Source: Actinomycetes bacterium (lineage in GTDB: Bacteria > Actinomycetota > Actinomycetes > Actinomycetales > Microbacteriaceae). From it: a DNA stretch of 64,000 bases. Positions 40,018 through 49,843 of this stretch are shown here, one piece after another; position 1 is the first letter of the stretch; the number at the start of each line of letters is the position of its first letter. A model generated the notes under the pieces. It was given only the letters and a program-made list of their open reading frames with translations, did no database searches and was not told where the DNA came from. Both the position numbers and the translations under genes were made by a program. The DNA is taken from NCBI GenBank assembly GCA_029779645.1, contig JAKPAC010000010.1:186001-250000 (forward strand), in the 5' to 3' direction.

Positions 40018-43000
40018 CCGCGCTCGCCGCGCCCCGGCCCTGCCCGCGCGGCAGCCGGACGCGGCTCACCGTGCCGTCCGGCGCGCACAGCCACCCCGAA
40101 TCCCCGGCGATGTAGGGCGGAAGCTCGCGCGAGCCCGTCATCGCGCGAAACTCGACCCACGACGAGCCGTCGATGACGAGTGGATGCCCCGAGCGGATCG
40201 ACGCGAGCAGCGACCAGTGCTCCTGCCACGCCTGGGCGTCGCCCACGACCGCCACCGCATGCTCGCCCGCGGCGGCCAGCTCCGCCATTCGTGTGCCGGC
40301 GGGGAGCGAGCGAAGCGACACCACGACCACCCCGAGCGGCGCCCACGCCGCGCGAAGCCGCGCCTCCAGCGCCGCGGGCGTCCGGCTCACGATGCCGAGC
40401 GGCCCGGCCGGAGGCTCCCAGCGCGCGTCCGCCGGGGGCGCCGCCGCTCCCGCCCTCGCGCGCGATGCGAGCGCGCCCGCCGACGGCGCTCCCGCCACGG
40501 GGGCGGGCGGGAGCGCGAGCTGCACCTCGAGCCCGTCGACCGTGCCGCGCCCGGCTGGCCGGTTCGGCGTGAAGGCGCGCGGGTCGGCTCCGGCCGCGAG
40601 GTGCTCGGCGCGATTCGACACGCGCAGCACCAGCCGCGTGTGAAACGACTCCCCCACCCGCGTACCGGCGATCTGCGCCCGCTGGGCGCCGGCGATGACC
40701 GTGATGCCCATCCGGAAGCCCTCGCGCAGCAGCCGCTCCACCCGTTCGAGGAGCACCGCGGCGTACTCGCCGGGCAACCCGGCGATCAGCGCGTCGAGAT
40801 CGTCGATGAGCACGAGCGTCGCGGGGCCGCCGTCCTCCGGCAGGTTCGCGAGGCGTTCGATCGTGTCCCACGCCTGCTCGCGATCCGCGCCGATCCAGAC
40901 GCACACCGCGGCGGAGCCGCGCGCCGCGTGCTCGACCATGCGCAGCGCCGTGGTCTTGCCCGAGCCGGCGCCGCCGACCACGAGCAGGCTGCGATCGCGC
41001 GCCGGCGAGAGCGCCCATGGCCGCTGTCGCTGCGCGGCGGGCTCGTCGAGCAGGCCGAGCGCCATCGAGAAGGCGCGCGCGGCGCCGGCCGCGCGCGCGA
41101 TGTCGCCCTCGTCAGCGGCGAAGGCCTCCTCGTCAGCCGCGGCCACGACGGCCGCGAGGGCTTCGGCGTCGAGCCGCGTCGGGAGCGGCGGCAGCCAGGG
41201 CCGCCGAGGCGGCGGATGCCCCGCCCAGCGGCGCATCGCACCGGCGCGGTCCGGCATCGCGGCGCGGACCGCCTGTGCGGCGAAGGGGGCGCCGTCGCTG
41301 GGCCGGCGCACGAGCATCGCGCCCGGGTGCGACGCCGCGAGCGCGGCAGCCCCCGCCACGCCGAGCACGGCGCGGCTCTCGCCCTCGTCGACCACCCGCA
41401 GGCAGAAGCGAAGCGGGATGTTCGCCAGCAGCCCGTCGCGCACGGTCCCGGCCGCGCGCTGCGTGCCGAGCATCAGGTGCACGCCCAGCGCGCGCCCGCG
41501 GGCGGCGACGTCGGCGAACAGCTCGTCGAGCTCGGGATGCTGCGCGAGCAGCGCCGCGAACTCGTCGATCACCACGATCAGCCGCGGCATGTCGACGCGC
41601 CCGTCGGCGATGTCGCGGGCGTCCGCGTCGGCCAGCCGGGCCTCACGCCAGCGCAGCTCGGCGCGAAGACTCTCGAGCGCCCGGCTCGCGCCGCTCGCGT
41701 CGAGATCAGTGATCATGCCGACGACGTGCGGCAGCTCGGCGAGCGCCGCGAACGCGGTGCCTCCCTTGAAGTCGGCGAGCAGCAGCACCACCCGCTCCGG
41801 CGGGTAGAGGGCGCACAGCGCGGTGATCCAGCTCACCATGAGCTCGCTCTTGCCGCTGCCTGTCGTGCCGGCGATCAGGGCGTGCGGCCCCGCCGTGACG
41901 ATGTCGATCGGCAAGGGCGCGCCGTCGGCGACGGCGAACGGCGCCGGCAGCGGGCATCCTGGCGGGTGGGCGCCGATGCCCGCACGGCTGCTCGCCTCGG
42001 CGAGCAGCTCGCCGAGGGCGGGCGGGGACGACTGGTCGACCGGCGGAAACAGTGCGAGCGCCCGGTCGCGCAGCAGCGCGACGATGGTTCGCGCCTGCGT
42101 CTCCCCCAGCAGCTGCACGACGGTCGCGTGCCCATGCCCGACGCCGACCCCAGCCGCGCCCCAGGCCGCGCCCGGCGCGGCGAGCTGATCGGCGCTCGGC
42201 CCGGTGAGGGAGAGCGCGGCGGCACCGTCGGCCCCGCGCACCTCCACGAGCGCCCCGCAGCGCGGATCGACCGGCGCCTCGGCGGGTCCGCAGGCGATGC
42301 GGATCTCGCCGTCGCGCACGTCCAGGGCGTGGGCGCCGAACGCGCCCCCGCGCTCCGACGCGCGGTCGTCGGCGCTCGCATCGACGACCTCGAGCCGCAG
42401 CGGTGACTCGCCCCGCCCCGACGTCGACATCGATCCCCACGCGACCGCGGCCGCGGGCCCTGCCACCGAAGGCTCGGCATGCGGGAGCTCCCGCGCCCAG
42501 TCCCAGCCGTCGGGCGGCAGCGCCGCCAGCCGCAGCGCATCGGGCGCATGCGTCATGCACAGCTGCAGCACGAGCGCGCGTGCCGCGGCCCGGGCGAACG
42601 GCGCGTCGCCGAGCACCATCACGCCCTCGGCGGCCGGGATCGTGATGGGCGCATCCCGCACCGTGCGCGCCTCGGCGCGCAGCTGGGCGGGCGTCAGGGC
42701 GGCGACGGCGACGGCGCCGCTGCCGTCGTCCGGGCGTCCGCGGCGGCGGCCCCGCCCGGCACCGCGATCGCCGCGTCCGCCTCGAGCGCGCGAAGCCGTC
42801 TCGGCGGCGTCGATGCCTCGATCGTCGTCGCCATCGCCACCGTCGTCGTCGCCACCCGCCACGCTGACCCGGCACGCGCTCCGCCGCGATCCGCGCGCGA
42901 GCACGAGCGATGCCGCATCACCTGGCAGCGCCCGCCAGATCCGGGCCGGCAGGGCGATCAGGGCAAGCGCGTCGGGATGCCTCGAAGCCCAGCGTGCCCG

Positions 43001-43285
43001 CTCGCTCGCATGGTGCTCGGCGATGCGGGCGCGCGCACGCTCCAGCTGCCGCCCGTGCGCGGCACGCGCCTCCCGGTAGGCGCGGCGACCGGTGCGCGCG
43101 GCATCGAGCATCGACGCGACCGCGATGATCGGCCCGAGTGCGCCGAACAGCATCGCGTAGGGTGAGGCCGTCACCACCCACAGCACCACGCCGCCGATGA
43201 GCGGCACCAGCGCCGCCAGCCACGGGAAGTGCGCGCGCCGCGCTCTGACCGGCGGCGCCGGAATCGTCACCAGGCTCTCGTCCAT
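40010..43285 (-). CDS. FtsK/SpoIIIE-type ATPase resembling EccC
   Basis: A 1091-residue membrane-anchored translocation ATPase. Two hydrophobic helices lie at about 22-60, then a linker with low-complexity Asp/Arg stretches, a first P-loop GTTGSGKSELM near 475 with Walker B LIVVIDEFAALL, and a second P-loop GGAGSGKTTAL near 772 with LVLIDDLDAL. This order (two helices then tandem FtsK domains) is that of EccC, the type VII secretion motor, but shorter than canonical EccC. No WXG100, EccB, EccD or mycosin gene is in the window, so a complete secretion system is not shown. The PP2C gene upstream is on the same strand. Start ATG 43285 follows GCTGGGGG. Confidence 0.82.
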   Translation of the reverse strand: MDESLVTIPAPPVRARRAHFPWLAALVPLIGGVVLWVVTASPYAMLFGALGPIIAVASMLDAARTGRRAYREARAAHGRQLERARARIAEHHASERARWASRHPDALALIALPARIWRALPGDAASLVLARGSRRSACRVSVAGGDDDGGDGDDDRGIDAAETASRARGGRGDRGAGRGRRRGRPDDGSGAVAVAALTPAQLRAEARTVRDAPITIPAAEGVMVLGDAPFARAAARALVLQLCMTHAPDALRLAALPPDGWDWARELPHAEPSVAGPAAAVAWGSMSTSGRGESPLRLEVVDASADDRASERGGAFGAHALDVRDGEIRIACGPAEAPVDPRCGALVEVRGADGAAALSLTGPSADQLAAPGAAWGAAGVGVGHGHATVVQLLGETQARTIVALLRDRALALFPPVDQSSPPALGELLAEASSRAGIGAHPPGCPLPAPFAVADGAPLPIDIVTAGPHALIAGTTGSGKSELMVSWITALCALYPPERVVLLLADFKGGTAFAALAELPHVVGMITDLDASGASRALESLRAELRWREARLADADARDIADGRVDMPRLIVVIDEFAALLAQHPELDELFADVAARGRALGVHLMLGTQRAAGTVRDGLLANIPLRFCLRVVDEGESRAVLGVAGAAALAASHPGAMLVRRPSDGAPFAAQAVRAAMPDRAGAMRRWAGHPPPRRPWLPPLPTRLDAEALAAVVAAADEEAFAADEGDIARAAGAARAFSMALGLLDEPAAQRQRPWALSPARDRSLLVVGGAGSGKTTALRMVEHAARGSAAVCVWIGADREQAWDTIERLANLPEDGGPATLVLIDDLDALIAGLPGEYAAVLLERVERLLREGFRMGITVIAGAQRAQIAGTRVGESFHTRLVLRVSNRAEHLAAGADPRAFTPNRPAGRGTVDGLEVQLALPPAPVAGAPSAGALASRARAGAAAPPADARWEPPAGPLGIVSRTPAALEARLRAAWAPLGVVVVSLRSLPAGTRMAELAAAGEHAVAVVGDAQAWQEHWSLLASIRSGHPLVIDGSSWVEFRAMTGSRELPPYIAGDSGWLCAPDGTVSRVRLPRGQGRGAASAVS

Positions 43286-43340
43286 GCCCCCAGCAAACGC
43301 CGTCGCGGGAGCCGGCGGGGCCGGGTCGTCGGATCAACGA

Positions 43341-43393
43341 GCGACCAGTGCACCGGCGACGATCGGCGCCGCCTGTGGAGGGCGACTGGTCGC
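43341..43393. other. Inverted repeat in the PP2C-ATPase gap
   Basis: GCGACCAGT (43341-43349) and ACTGGTCGC (43385-43393) form a perfect 9-base stem with a 35-base loop. It is the only structure seen in the 171-base gap 43286-43456; it may be an operator pair or a weak terminator. No clear promoter. Confidence 0.35.
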
Positions 43394-43456
43394 CCAGGCG
43401 CGGGCACGAGGCGCGTGGCCGAGCGCTGCCGCGTCCGCGCCCCGGCGCAGCCCTGG

Positions 43457-44278
43457 CTACGACGTCGCGATGCCGCCCGTCGCGGGCGCCGCCGCCGTGC
43501 GCGCCACATCGAGCACCATGACCGTGATGTTGTCACGGCCGCCGTTCTCGAGCGCGGCATCGAGCATCGCGTCGATCGCGTCGGCGGGCGCCGGGTGCTC
43601 GTCGAGGAAGTGCTGGATCCCGTAGTCGGTCAGCTCCTTCGTGAGCCCGTCCGAGCAGATCACGAAGCGATCCCCGTCGACCACGTCGAGCCGAACGTAG
43701 TCAGGCCGAGCGCCCTCGCTGGGGCCGACCGCACGCGTGATCACATTGCCGTAGGGGTGATTCTCGGCCTCCTCCGGGCTGAGGCGTCCGCTGGCGATCA
43801 GCTCCTGCACAACCGAGTGGTCGACCGTGATCTGCGCCAGGCGGCCCTCGCGCAGCAGATACACGCGGGAGTCGCCGATGTTCAGCGAGACCCAGTGCGG
43901 CTCCGGCTTCGAGGCATCCAGGAACACGCCGGTCACGGTGGTCCCGGTGCCCTGATCGGTGGTCTCGGGATGCGCGACGATGTCTTTGACCGCACGGGCG
44001 AGCGCCTTCTCGATCAGGCGTGTGGTCACGGTGCGCCCGGCCGCCAGCGCGCCCATCCGCTCGACGACGCTGGCGCTGGCGATCTCGCCGCCGATGTGCC
44101 CGCCCATGCCGTCGGCGACGATGAACAGCGGCGGGCCGGCGAACGCGGCGTCCTGGTTGGACTCGCGACGGCGCCCGGTGTCGGTGGCCCAGGCCCACGA
44201 GAGCTCCAGGGCACCGCTCGCGAGGGCGATCCGGTGCCGCCCGATGTGCGCACGAGCATTCGATGCGGTCTCTGACAC
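43457..44278 (-). CDS. PP2C-family serine/threonine protein phosphatase
   Basis: Metal-dependent phosphatase of the PP2C (PstP-like) type, 273 residues, cytosolic with no membrane anchor. It has RESNQDA with Asp43, VADGMGGHIGGE (55-66), NIGDSRVYLL, 'ICSDGLTKEL' and the late DNITVMVL, all metal ligands and family motifs present. The GTG at 44278 follows AGAGGA. PstP normally sits with pkn kinases and FHA genes; none are here. Its nearest downstream gene is the EccC-like ATPase, so it may act on that ATPase or its partners, which is inference. Confidence 0.92.
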   Translation of the reverse strand: MSETASNARAHIGRHRIALASGALELSWAWATDTGRRRESNQDAAFAGPPLFIVADGMGGHIGGEIASASVVERMGALAAGRTVTTRLIEKALARAVKDIVAHPETTDQGTGTTVTGVFLDASKPEPHWVSLNIGDSRVYLLREGRLAQITVDHSVVQELIASGRLSPEEAENHPYGNVITRAVGPSEGARPDYVRLDVVDGDRFVICSDGLTKELTDYGIQHFLDEHPAPADAIDAMLDAALENGGRDNITVMVLDVARTAAAPATGGIATS

Positions 44279-44334
44279 GCGCTCGTCCTCTCCGATCGGA
44301 TGGCACGGAAAAGGCCCGCCACCACGGTGCTCAC

Positions 44335-44340
44335 ATCCTA
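44335..44340 (-). promoter_or_regulatory. PP2C gene -10 box
   Basis: TAGGAT on the minus strand, about 56 bases before the GTG. Between this and the reductase stop are two direct copies of GGCGCCTGGGCG (around 44354-44389), a possible terminator of the reductase gene. Confidence 0.35.
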
Positions 44341-44389
44341 GCCGAATGCGCCGCTGGCGCCTGGGCGGCTGGGCGGGGCGCCTGGGCGC

Positions 44390-45379
44390 CTACCCCGCCG
44401 CGGGGTCCGCCGGCAGCGGGAAGAGCGCGCCGATCTCGGCGGACTCGGTCGGGGTCGGCCGCCAGCCGGCGGCGGCGACGTTGGCGCGCACCTGCTCGGC
44501 CGTGGTCGCGCCGGCGATCACGCTCGACAGGCCTGGCTGGGCGAGCAGCCAGCCGAACGTGGCCTCGAGCATCGAGATGCCCTTGGCGTCGCAGTAGGCC
44601 TGGTACGCCTCGAGCGCGTCCCAGGGCGTGTCTCGCATGAACTCGGCGCCGTTGGGCGACGTCATGATGCGGCTGCCCTCGGGCCCGCCCTCGCGCGTGT
44701 ACTTGCCGGTGAGCATGCCGCTGCGAAGCGGGAAGAACGGCAGGAAGCCCAGACCGAACCGGCGTGCGGCGGGCAGCACCTCGCGCTCCGCGCCGCGCAC
44801 GAGCAGCGAATAGTGGTTCTGCGCAGACACGAAGCGCTCGAGCAGGCGCTCGCGAGCGGTGAACTCGGCTTCGGCGATCTGCCATCCCGTGAAGTTCGAG
44901 TGCCCGATGTAGCGCACCTTGCCCTCGCGGATCAGGTCATCGAGCACGTCCAGCGTCTCGGCGATCGGCGTGCCGGGGTCGGGCGTGTGGATCTGATACA
45001 GATCGATCCAGTCGGTCTGCAGGCGGGTGAGGGATGCCTCGACCGCACGCCGCACGTACGCCCGCGCGCCGCGCGCACCCCAGCCGCCGAGCCCGACGTC
45101 TCGACCGGAGTGGCCGAACTTCGTCGCGATGACCACCTGATCGCGCCGCCCCTTCAGGGCCTCCCCCATCAGCGACTCGCTGAGCCCCGGCTCGCGGCCA
45201 TAGGTGTCGGCGGTGTCGAACAGCGTGACGCCCGCGTCGATGGCGGCGTCGATCACCGCGCGAGTGCCCTCGAGGTGCTCGGTCACCGCGCCGCGCTTGC
45301 CGAAGTTGTTGCATCCGACGCCGACGGCCGAGACGACAAGCCCGGACACACCGACGCGACGCAGCTCAAGATCAGTCAT
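44390..45379 (-). CDS. Aldo/keto reductase
   Basis: NADPH-dependent reductase with the TIM-barrel AKR fold, 329 residues. The catalytic tetrad is visible: Asp55 in LFDTADTYG, Tyr60, Lys87 in ATKFGH and His131 in YQIHTPD. The C-terminal coenzyme-binding segment SSVIAGATTAEQVRAN is present. It resembles the AKR groups near YajO/Kvbeta; the physiological substrate is unknown. It is leaderless: TAGCCT lies six bases before the ATG. That promoter directly abuts the terminator hairpin of the preceding gene. Confidence 0.92.
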   Translation of the reverse strand: MTDLELRRVGVSGLVVSAVGVGCNNFGKRGAVTEHLEGTRAVIDAAIDAGVTLFDTADTYGREPGLSESLMGEALKGRRDQVVIATKFGHSGRDVGLGGWGARGARAYVRRAVEASLTRLQTDWIDLYQIHTPDPGTPIAETLDVLDDLIREGKVRYIGHSNFTGWQIAEAEFTARERLLERFVSAQNHYSLLVRGAEREVLPAARRFGLGFLPFFPLRSGMLTGKYTREGGPEGSRIMTSPNGAEFMRDTPWDALEAYQAYCDAKGISMLEATFGWLLAQPGLSSVIAGATTAEQVRANVAAAGWRPTPTESAEIGALFPLPADPAAG

Positions 45380-45385
45380 GTTCGC

Positions 45386-45391
45386 AGGCTA
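45386..45391 (-). promoter_or_regulatory. Leaderless -10 box for the aldo/keto reductase
   Basis: TAGCCT, six bases to the ATG at 45379; its upstream spacer and -35 region lie inside the 21-base hairpin next to it. Confidence 0.55.
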
Positions 45392-45393
45392 TA

Positions 45394-45441
45394 CGCCGAA
45401 GTGGGCGCCGGGTCGAATATGACCCGGCGCCCACTTCGGCG
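45394..45441 (-). terminator. 21-base perfect hairpin after the DUF5684-like gene
   Basis: Arms 45394-45414 and 45421-45441 are perfectly complementary, with a six-base AT-rich loop (GAATAT on plus). It begins 29 bases after the stop of the upstream minus-strand gene. No T-run follows. Confidence 0.7.
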
Positions 45442-45469
45442 CGTGGTGCCGCGAGGGCGGCACCCGATG

Positions 45470-46243
45470 CTACTGCTGCGGCGGCGCCGGGGGCGTCGTC
45501 GGCGGCACGGGCGGAAGCGGAGGCTCGCCGCCGGGTGCCGCCGGCGGCTGCGGCGGCTGCGGGTACCCCGGCTGGCCCGGCTGGCCGGGCTGGTGGTATC
45601 CAGGCTGCGCGCCGGGCTGGCCGGGCTGCTGCGGGTATCCCGGCTGGGGGTATCCCGGCTGCTGGTAGCCGGGCTGCTGCGGGTAGCCGGGCTGCGGGTA
45701 GCCGGGGTTCATGACCGGGTTCGCGGGGTAGCCCCCGACGGGAACCTGGCTCGGGATGCCGGCCCACGTCGTGGTGTCGGCGAGGATGCTGTCCTTCCAC
45801 GGCGCGGCGGGCACCGCGGGGTTCCAACGCGAGCGATCGAAGGCGAGGATGCCGAGCCACACGATGCTCACGAGCACGTACAGCACCACCCACACGGCCT
45901 CCTTCTGGAGCTTGAGCCCCACGCGCCACGCGGCGAGCACCGAGTAGACGGCGGCGGCGATGATGATGAGCTGGCCGACGACCGGGATCCGGCTGAGGAG
46001 CAGGCCCCCGCCCCACAGCACCAGCGACCACCAGGGGTTCAGGTCACCGAGCTTCGAGAACACCATCATGCTGTAGACGGGCACCCAGGCGCGCCACTTG
46101 CCCTGCACGCCGGCCTTCTCGAAGATCTTCATCAGGAAGATCGAGGACACCACGTAGGCGGCCAGGGCGAGGATCAGCAGGAACAGGGCCAGGCCTGCCA
46201 GTGCGAAGATCCCTGAAGTGTCGTAATACATAGACCAATCCAT
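45470..46243 (-). CDS. DUF5684-like membrane protein with Pro/Gly/Gln/Tyr repeat tail
   Basis: A 257-residue protein. Residues 10-35 form one helix, followed by [23 protein letters not shown], the conserved segment I associate with DUF5684, then two or three further helices to about 125. The C-terminal 100 residues are tandem PGYPQ / PGYQQ-type repeats ending in a Pro-rich run, probably unstructured and either cytosolic or in the wall. Function unknown. The ATG at 46243 is used; an ATG at 46231 (MYYDTSG) is equally possible since neither has a good ribosome site. A TACGAT -10 box lies at 46300-46305. Confidence 0.78.
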   Translation of the reverse strand: MDWSMYYDTSGIFALAGLALFLLILALAAYVVSSIFLMKIFEKAGVQGKWRAWVPVYSMMVFSKLGDLNPWWSLVLWGGGLLLSRIPVVGQLIIIAAAVYSVLAAWRVGLKLQKEAVWVVLYVLVSIVWLGILAFDRSRWNPAVPAAPWKDSILADTTTWAGIPSQVPVGGYPANPVMNPGYPQPGYPQQPGYQQPGYPQPGYPQQPGQPGAQPGYHQPGQPGQPGYPQPPQPPAAPGGEPPLPPVPPTTPPAPPQQ

Positions 46244-46337
46244 GCGTCGGGGCCCAGCGGGCCGTGGGGAGCGACCGCGGGGAACGGCCGTCAGTGCACA
46301 TCGTAACGAGACGACACCACCGACACTAGCGAGCTTG

Positions 46338-47096
46338 TCAAGCGGGCACGCGCAATTCGAGCTGCCCGGGCACGTCGCCGGCGCGCAGATCGACACCGCT
46401 CGCGGATGCCCAGCTGATCAGCGATTCTGTCGAACGAACGCGCGGGCGATCATGCGCGAGGGCGCGCACGAGCTCACCCTTCGCCTTCTTGTTGAAGTGA
46501 TTGAGGGCCCGCACGGCGCCGTCGCCGGTGCGCGTCGTGACGCGCACGTACGCCGACGACACCGACGCGGGCACCGGGCCGAGCGCGACGTACGCCTCGG
46601 ATCTCAGGTCGAGCACGAAGCCCGGCGCCCGTGCCTCGAGCGCGTCGGTGATCGCGCTCCCCCACACCTTGCGCGGGGTGCCCGCCGCGGGCACCGTGAT
46701 CCCCGCGCCGAGTCGATACGACGGGAGACGATCGAGCGCGCGCACGAGCCCGAAGGCGGAGCTGTGGATCGCGACGTTGCGCCCGAGCCACGCGCGGGCC
46801 GCGCCATCCAGCGTGTCGGTGCCCAGCGCGTCGAACAGCACGCCGGTGTAGCGGTCGATGGCGGGCATCGCCGGCGCCGTGCGCAGCGCGGCGTTCATCG
46901 TCGCCTCGGCCTGCTGCCGCGCCCCAAGCCCCAGCACCCGAGCCGATGCCTCCGGATCGGCGGCCAGCGCCGCGAGGGCGTCGACGACGCGCTCGCGCAC
47001 GGGCGTGAGCTCGGGAAAGCCCAGCGCCGCGAGATCGACGGCGCGTCGCGAGCCGCCCGGCCGCTTGGTCTCAGACGGCGGAAGCAGAATCAGCAT
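46338..47096 (-). CDS. yaaA: Peroxide stress protein YaaA family
   Basis: A 252-residue YaaA (DUF328) protein. It begins [15 protein letters not shown] and has the family segments [29 protein letters not shown], '[10 protein letters not shown]' and [15 protein letters not shown]. coli YaaA limits intracellular iron under peroxide stress and has a DNA-binding-like fold; biochemical activity is unclear. The ATG at 47096 follows the atp operon terminator by about 20 bases, so it either has its own promoter in that hairpin region or depends on readthrough. Confidence 0.92.
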   Translation of the reverse strand: MLILLPPSETKRPGGSRRAVDLAALGFPELTPVRERVVDALAALAADPEASARVLGLGARQQAEATMNAALRTAPAMPAIDRYTGVLFDALGTDTLDGAARAWLGRNVAIHSSAFGLVRALDRLPSYRLGAGITVPAAGTPRKVWGSAITDALEARAPGFVLDLRSEAYVALGPVPASVSSAYVRVTTRTGDGAVRALNHFNKKAKGELVRALAHDRPRVRSTESLISWASASGVDLRAGDVPGQLELRVPA

Positions 47097-47117
47097 GGAT
47101 GCCCCAGGGGAGAAACA

Positions 47118-47154
47118 GCGAAGCGCGCCGCTCGAGAGGAGCGACGCGCTTCGC
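47118..47154 (-). terminator. Terminator of the atp operon
   Basis: GCGAAGCGCG / CGCGCTTCGC outer stem with an inner CGCTC/GAGCG stem. On the minus strand it is followed by TGTTTCTCC. It begins 18 bases after the atpC stop. Confidence 0.7.
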
Positions 47155-47171
47155 GGTACGGATTGTCTCGG

Positions 47172-47432
47172 CTACGAGATGAGCGCGGCGTTGCCCGCCA
47201 CGATCGTGAGCTCGTCACCCTCCATCGAGAGGAAGCCGTCCTGCGCGTTGGCGAGGATCTTGCTGCCGTCTTCGAGGGTGATGCGAACCTGACCCTCGGC
47301 GAGGATCGCCAGCACCGGCTCGTGACCCGACATGAAGCCGATCTCGCCTTCGACCGTCTTGGCGATGACGAGCGATGCGTCGCCGCTCCAGACGGCCCGG
47401 TCGGCCGAGACGAGGCTCACCTTGAGGGCCAT
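47172..47432 (-). CDS. atpC: ATP synthase epsilon subunit
   Basis: Central-stalk subunit that couples rotation and can inhibit ATP hydrolysis. The 86-residue product is the short actinobacterial type: it consists of the N-terminal beta-sandwich (LKVSLVSADRAVWSGDAS, GEIGFMSGHEPVLAIL) and lacks the C-terminal inhibitory helix pair found in longer (about 135-residue) bacterial epsilons. The ATG at 47432 is two bases after the atpD stop; the upstream frame start inside atpD is rejected. Last gene of the operon. Confidence 0.96.
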   Translation of the reverse strand: MALKVSLVSADRAVWSGDASLVIAKTVEGEIGFMSGHEPVLAILAEGQVRITLEDGSKILANAQDGFLSMEGDELTIVAGNAALIS

Positions 47433-47434
47433 GA

Positions 47435-48940
<1,506 letters not shown>

Positions 48941-49840
48941 CTACGACGCGAGTGCGTCGGCGCCGCCCACGATCTCTGCGATCTGCTGGGTGATCTCGGC
49001 CTGGCGCGCGTTGTTGCGCAGGCGCGTGTAGTCGGTGATGAGCTTGTCGGCGTTGTCGCTCGCCGACTTCATCGCCTTCTGCGTGGCCGCGTGCTTCGCT
49101 GCGGACGACTGCAGAAGGGCGTTGAACACGCGGCTCTGGATGTACACCGGCAGAAGCGCGTCCAGCACGCTGTCGGCATCCGGCTCGAACTCGTAGAGCG
49201 GGTACACCGGGATGGGACCCGAAGCCTCCGACTCATCCGCTTCGACGACTTCGAGGGGCAGCAGGCGAACCGTCTCGGGCAGCTGCGTCATCATGCTGAT
49301 GAAGCGGTTGTACACGAGGTGGATCTCGTCGACGCCGCCCTGCTCCTGCGGGCGCAGGAAGGCCTCGAGCAGCGTCGAGCTGATCTCCTCCGCCGTCTGG
49401 AACGCCGGGGTGTCGGTGTCGCCGATCCACTCGGCCTCGGTGGCGCGACGACGGAACTGGAAGTACGACACTGCGCGGCGGCCGACGACATAGTAGACGA
49501 CCTCCTTGCCCTGCTCGTTCAGCAGCTCGGCCAGCTCGAGACCCTCACGGATGACCTGCGAGTTGAACGCGCCGGCGAGTCCGCGGTCGGACGCGAAGAT
49601 CACAACGGCCGCGCGGGTGACGTTCTCGTGTTCCCGCGTCAGCACGTGGTCGACGTTCGAGTGCGTGGCAACCGCCGAGACCGCGCGCGTGATGGCGCGA
49701 GCGAAGGGGGTGGATGCCGCAACCCGCGCCTGCGCCTTCTGGATGCGCGACGCGGCGATGAGCTCCATCGCCTTCGTGATCTTCTTGGTCGTCTGCGCAG
49801 ACTTGATCTTCTGCGTGTAGACCCTCAGCTGTGCACCCAT
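48941..49840 (-). CDS. atpG: ATP synthase gamma subunit
   Basis: Rotating central shaft of F1. The 299-residue product begins [33 protein letters not shown], the conserved N-terminal helix, and ends with the conserved C-terminal helix [21 protein letters not shown]. The ATG at 49840 is three bases after the atpA stop. Confidence 0.97.
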   Translation of the reverse strand: MGAQLRVYTQKIKSAQTTKKITKAMELIAASRIQKAQARVAASTPFARAITRAVSAVATHSNVDHVLTREHENVTRAAVVIFASDRGLAGAFNSQVIREGLELAELLNEQGKEVVYYVVGRRAVSYFQFRRRATEAEWIGDTDTPAFQTAEEISSTLLEAFLRPQEQGGVDEIHLVYNRFISMMTQLPETVRLLPLEVVEADESEASGPIPVYPLYEFEPDADSVLDALLPVYIQSRVFNALLQSSAAKHAATQKAMKSASDNADKLITDYTRLRNNARQAEITQQIAEIVGGADALAS

Positions 49841-49843
49841 GGT

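Noticed and set aside
40010..45379. A complete type VII secretion locus
   Set aside because: Only the EccC-like ATPase is present; no WXG100 protein, EccB, EccD, EccE or mycosin is encoded nearby.
45585..45720. Short repeated units that look array-like
   Set aside because: They are in frame and encode [10 protein letters not shown] repeats of the membrane protein tail; unit length and lack of unique spacers exclude CRISPR.
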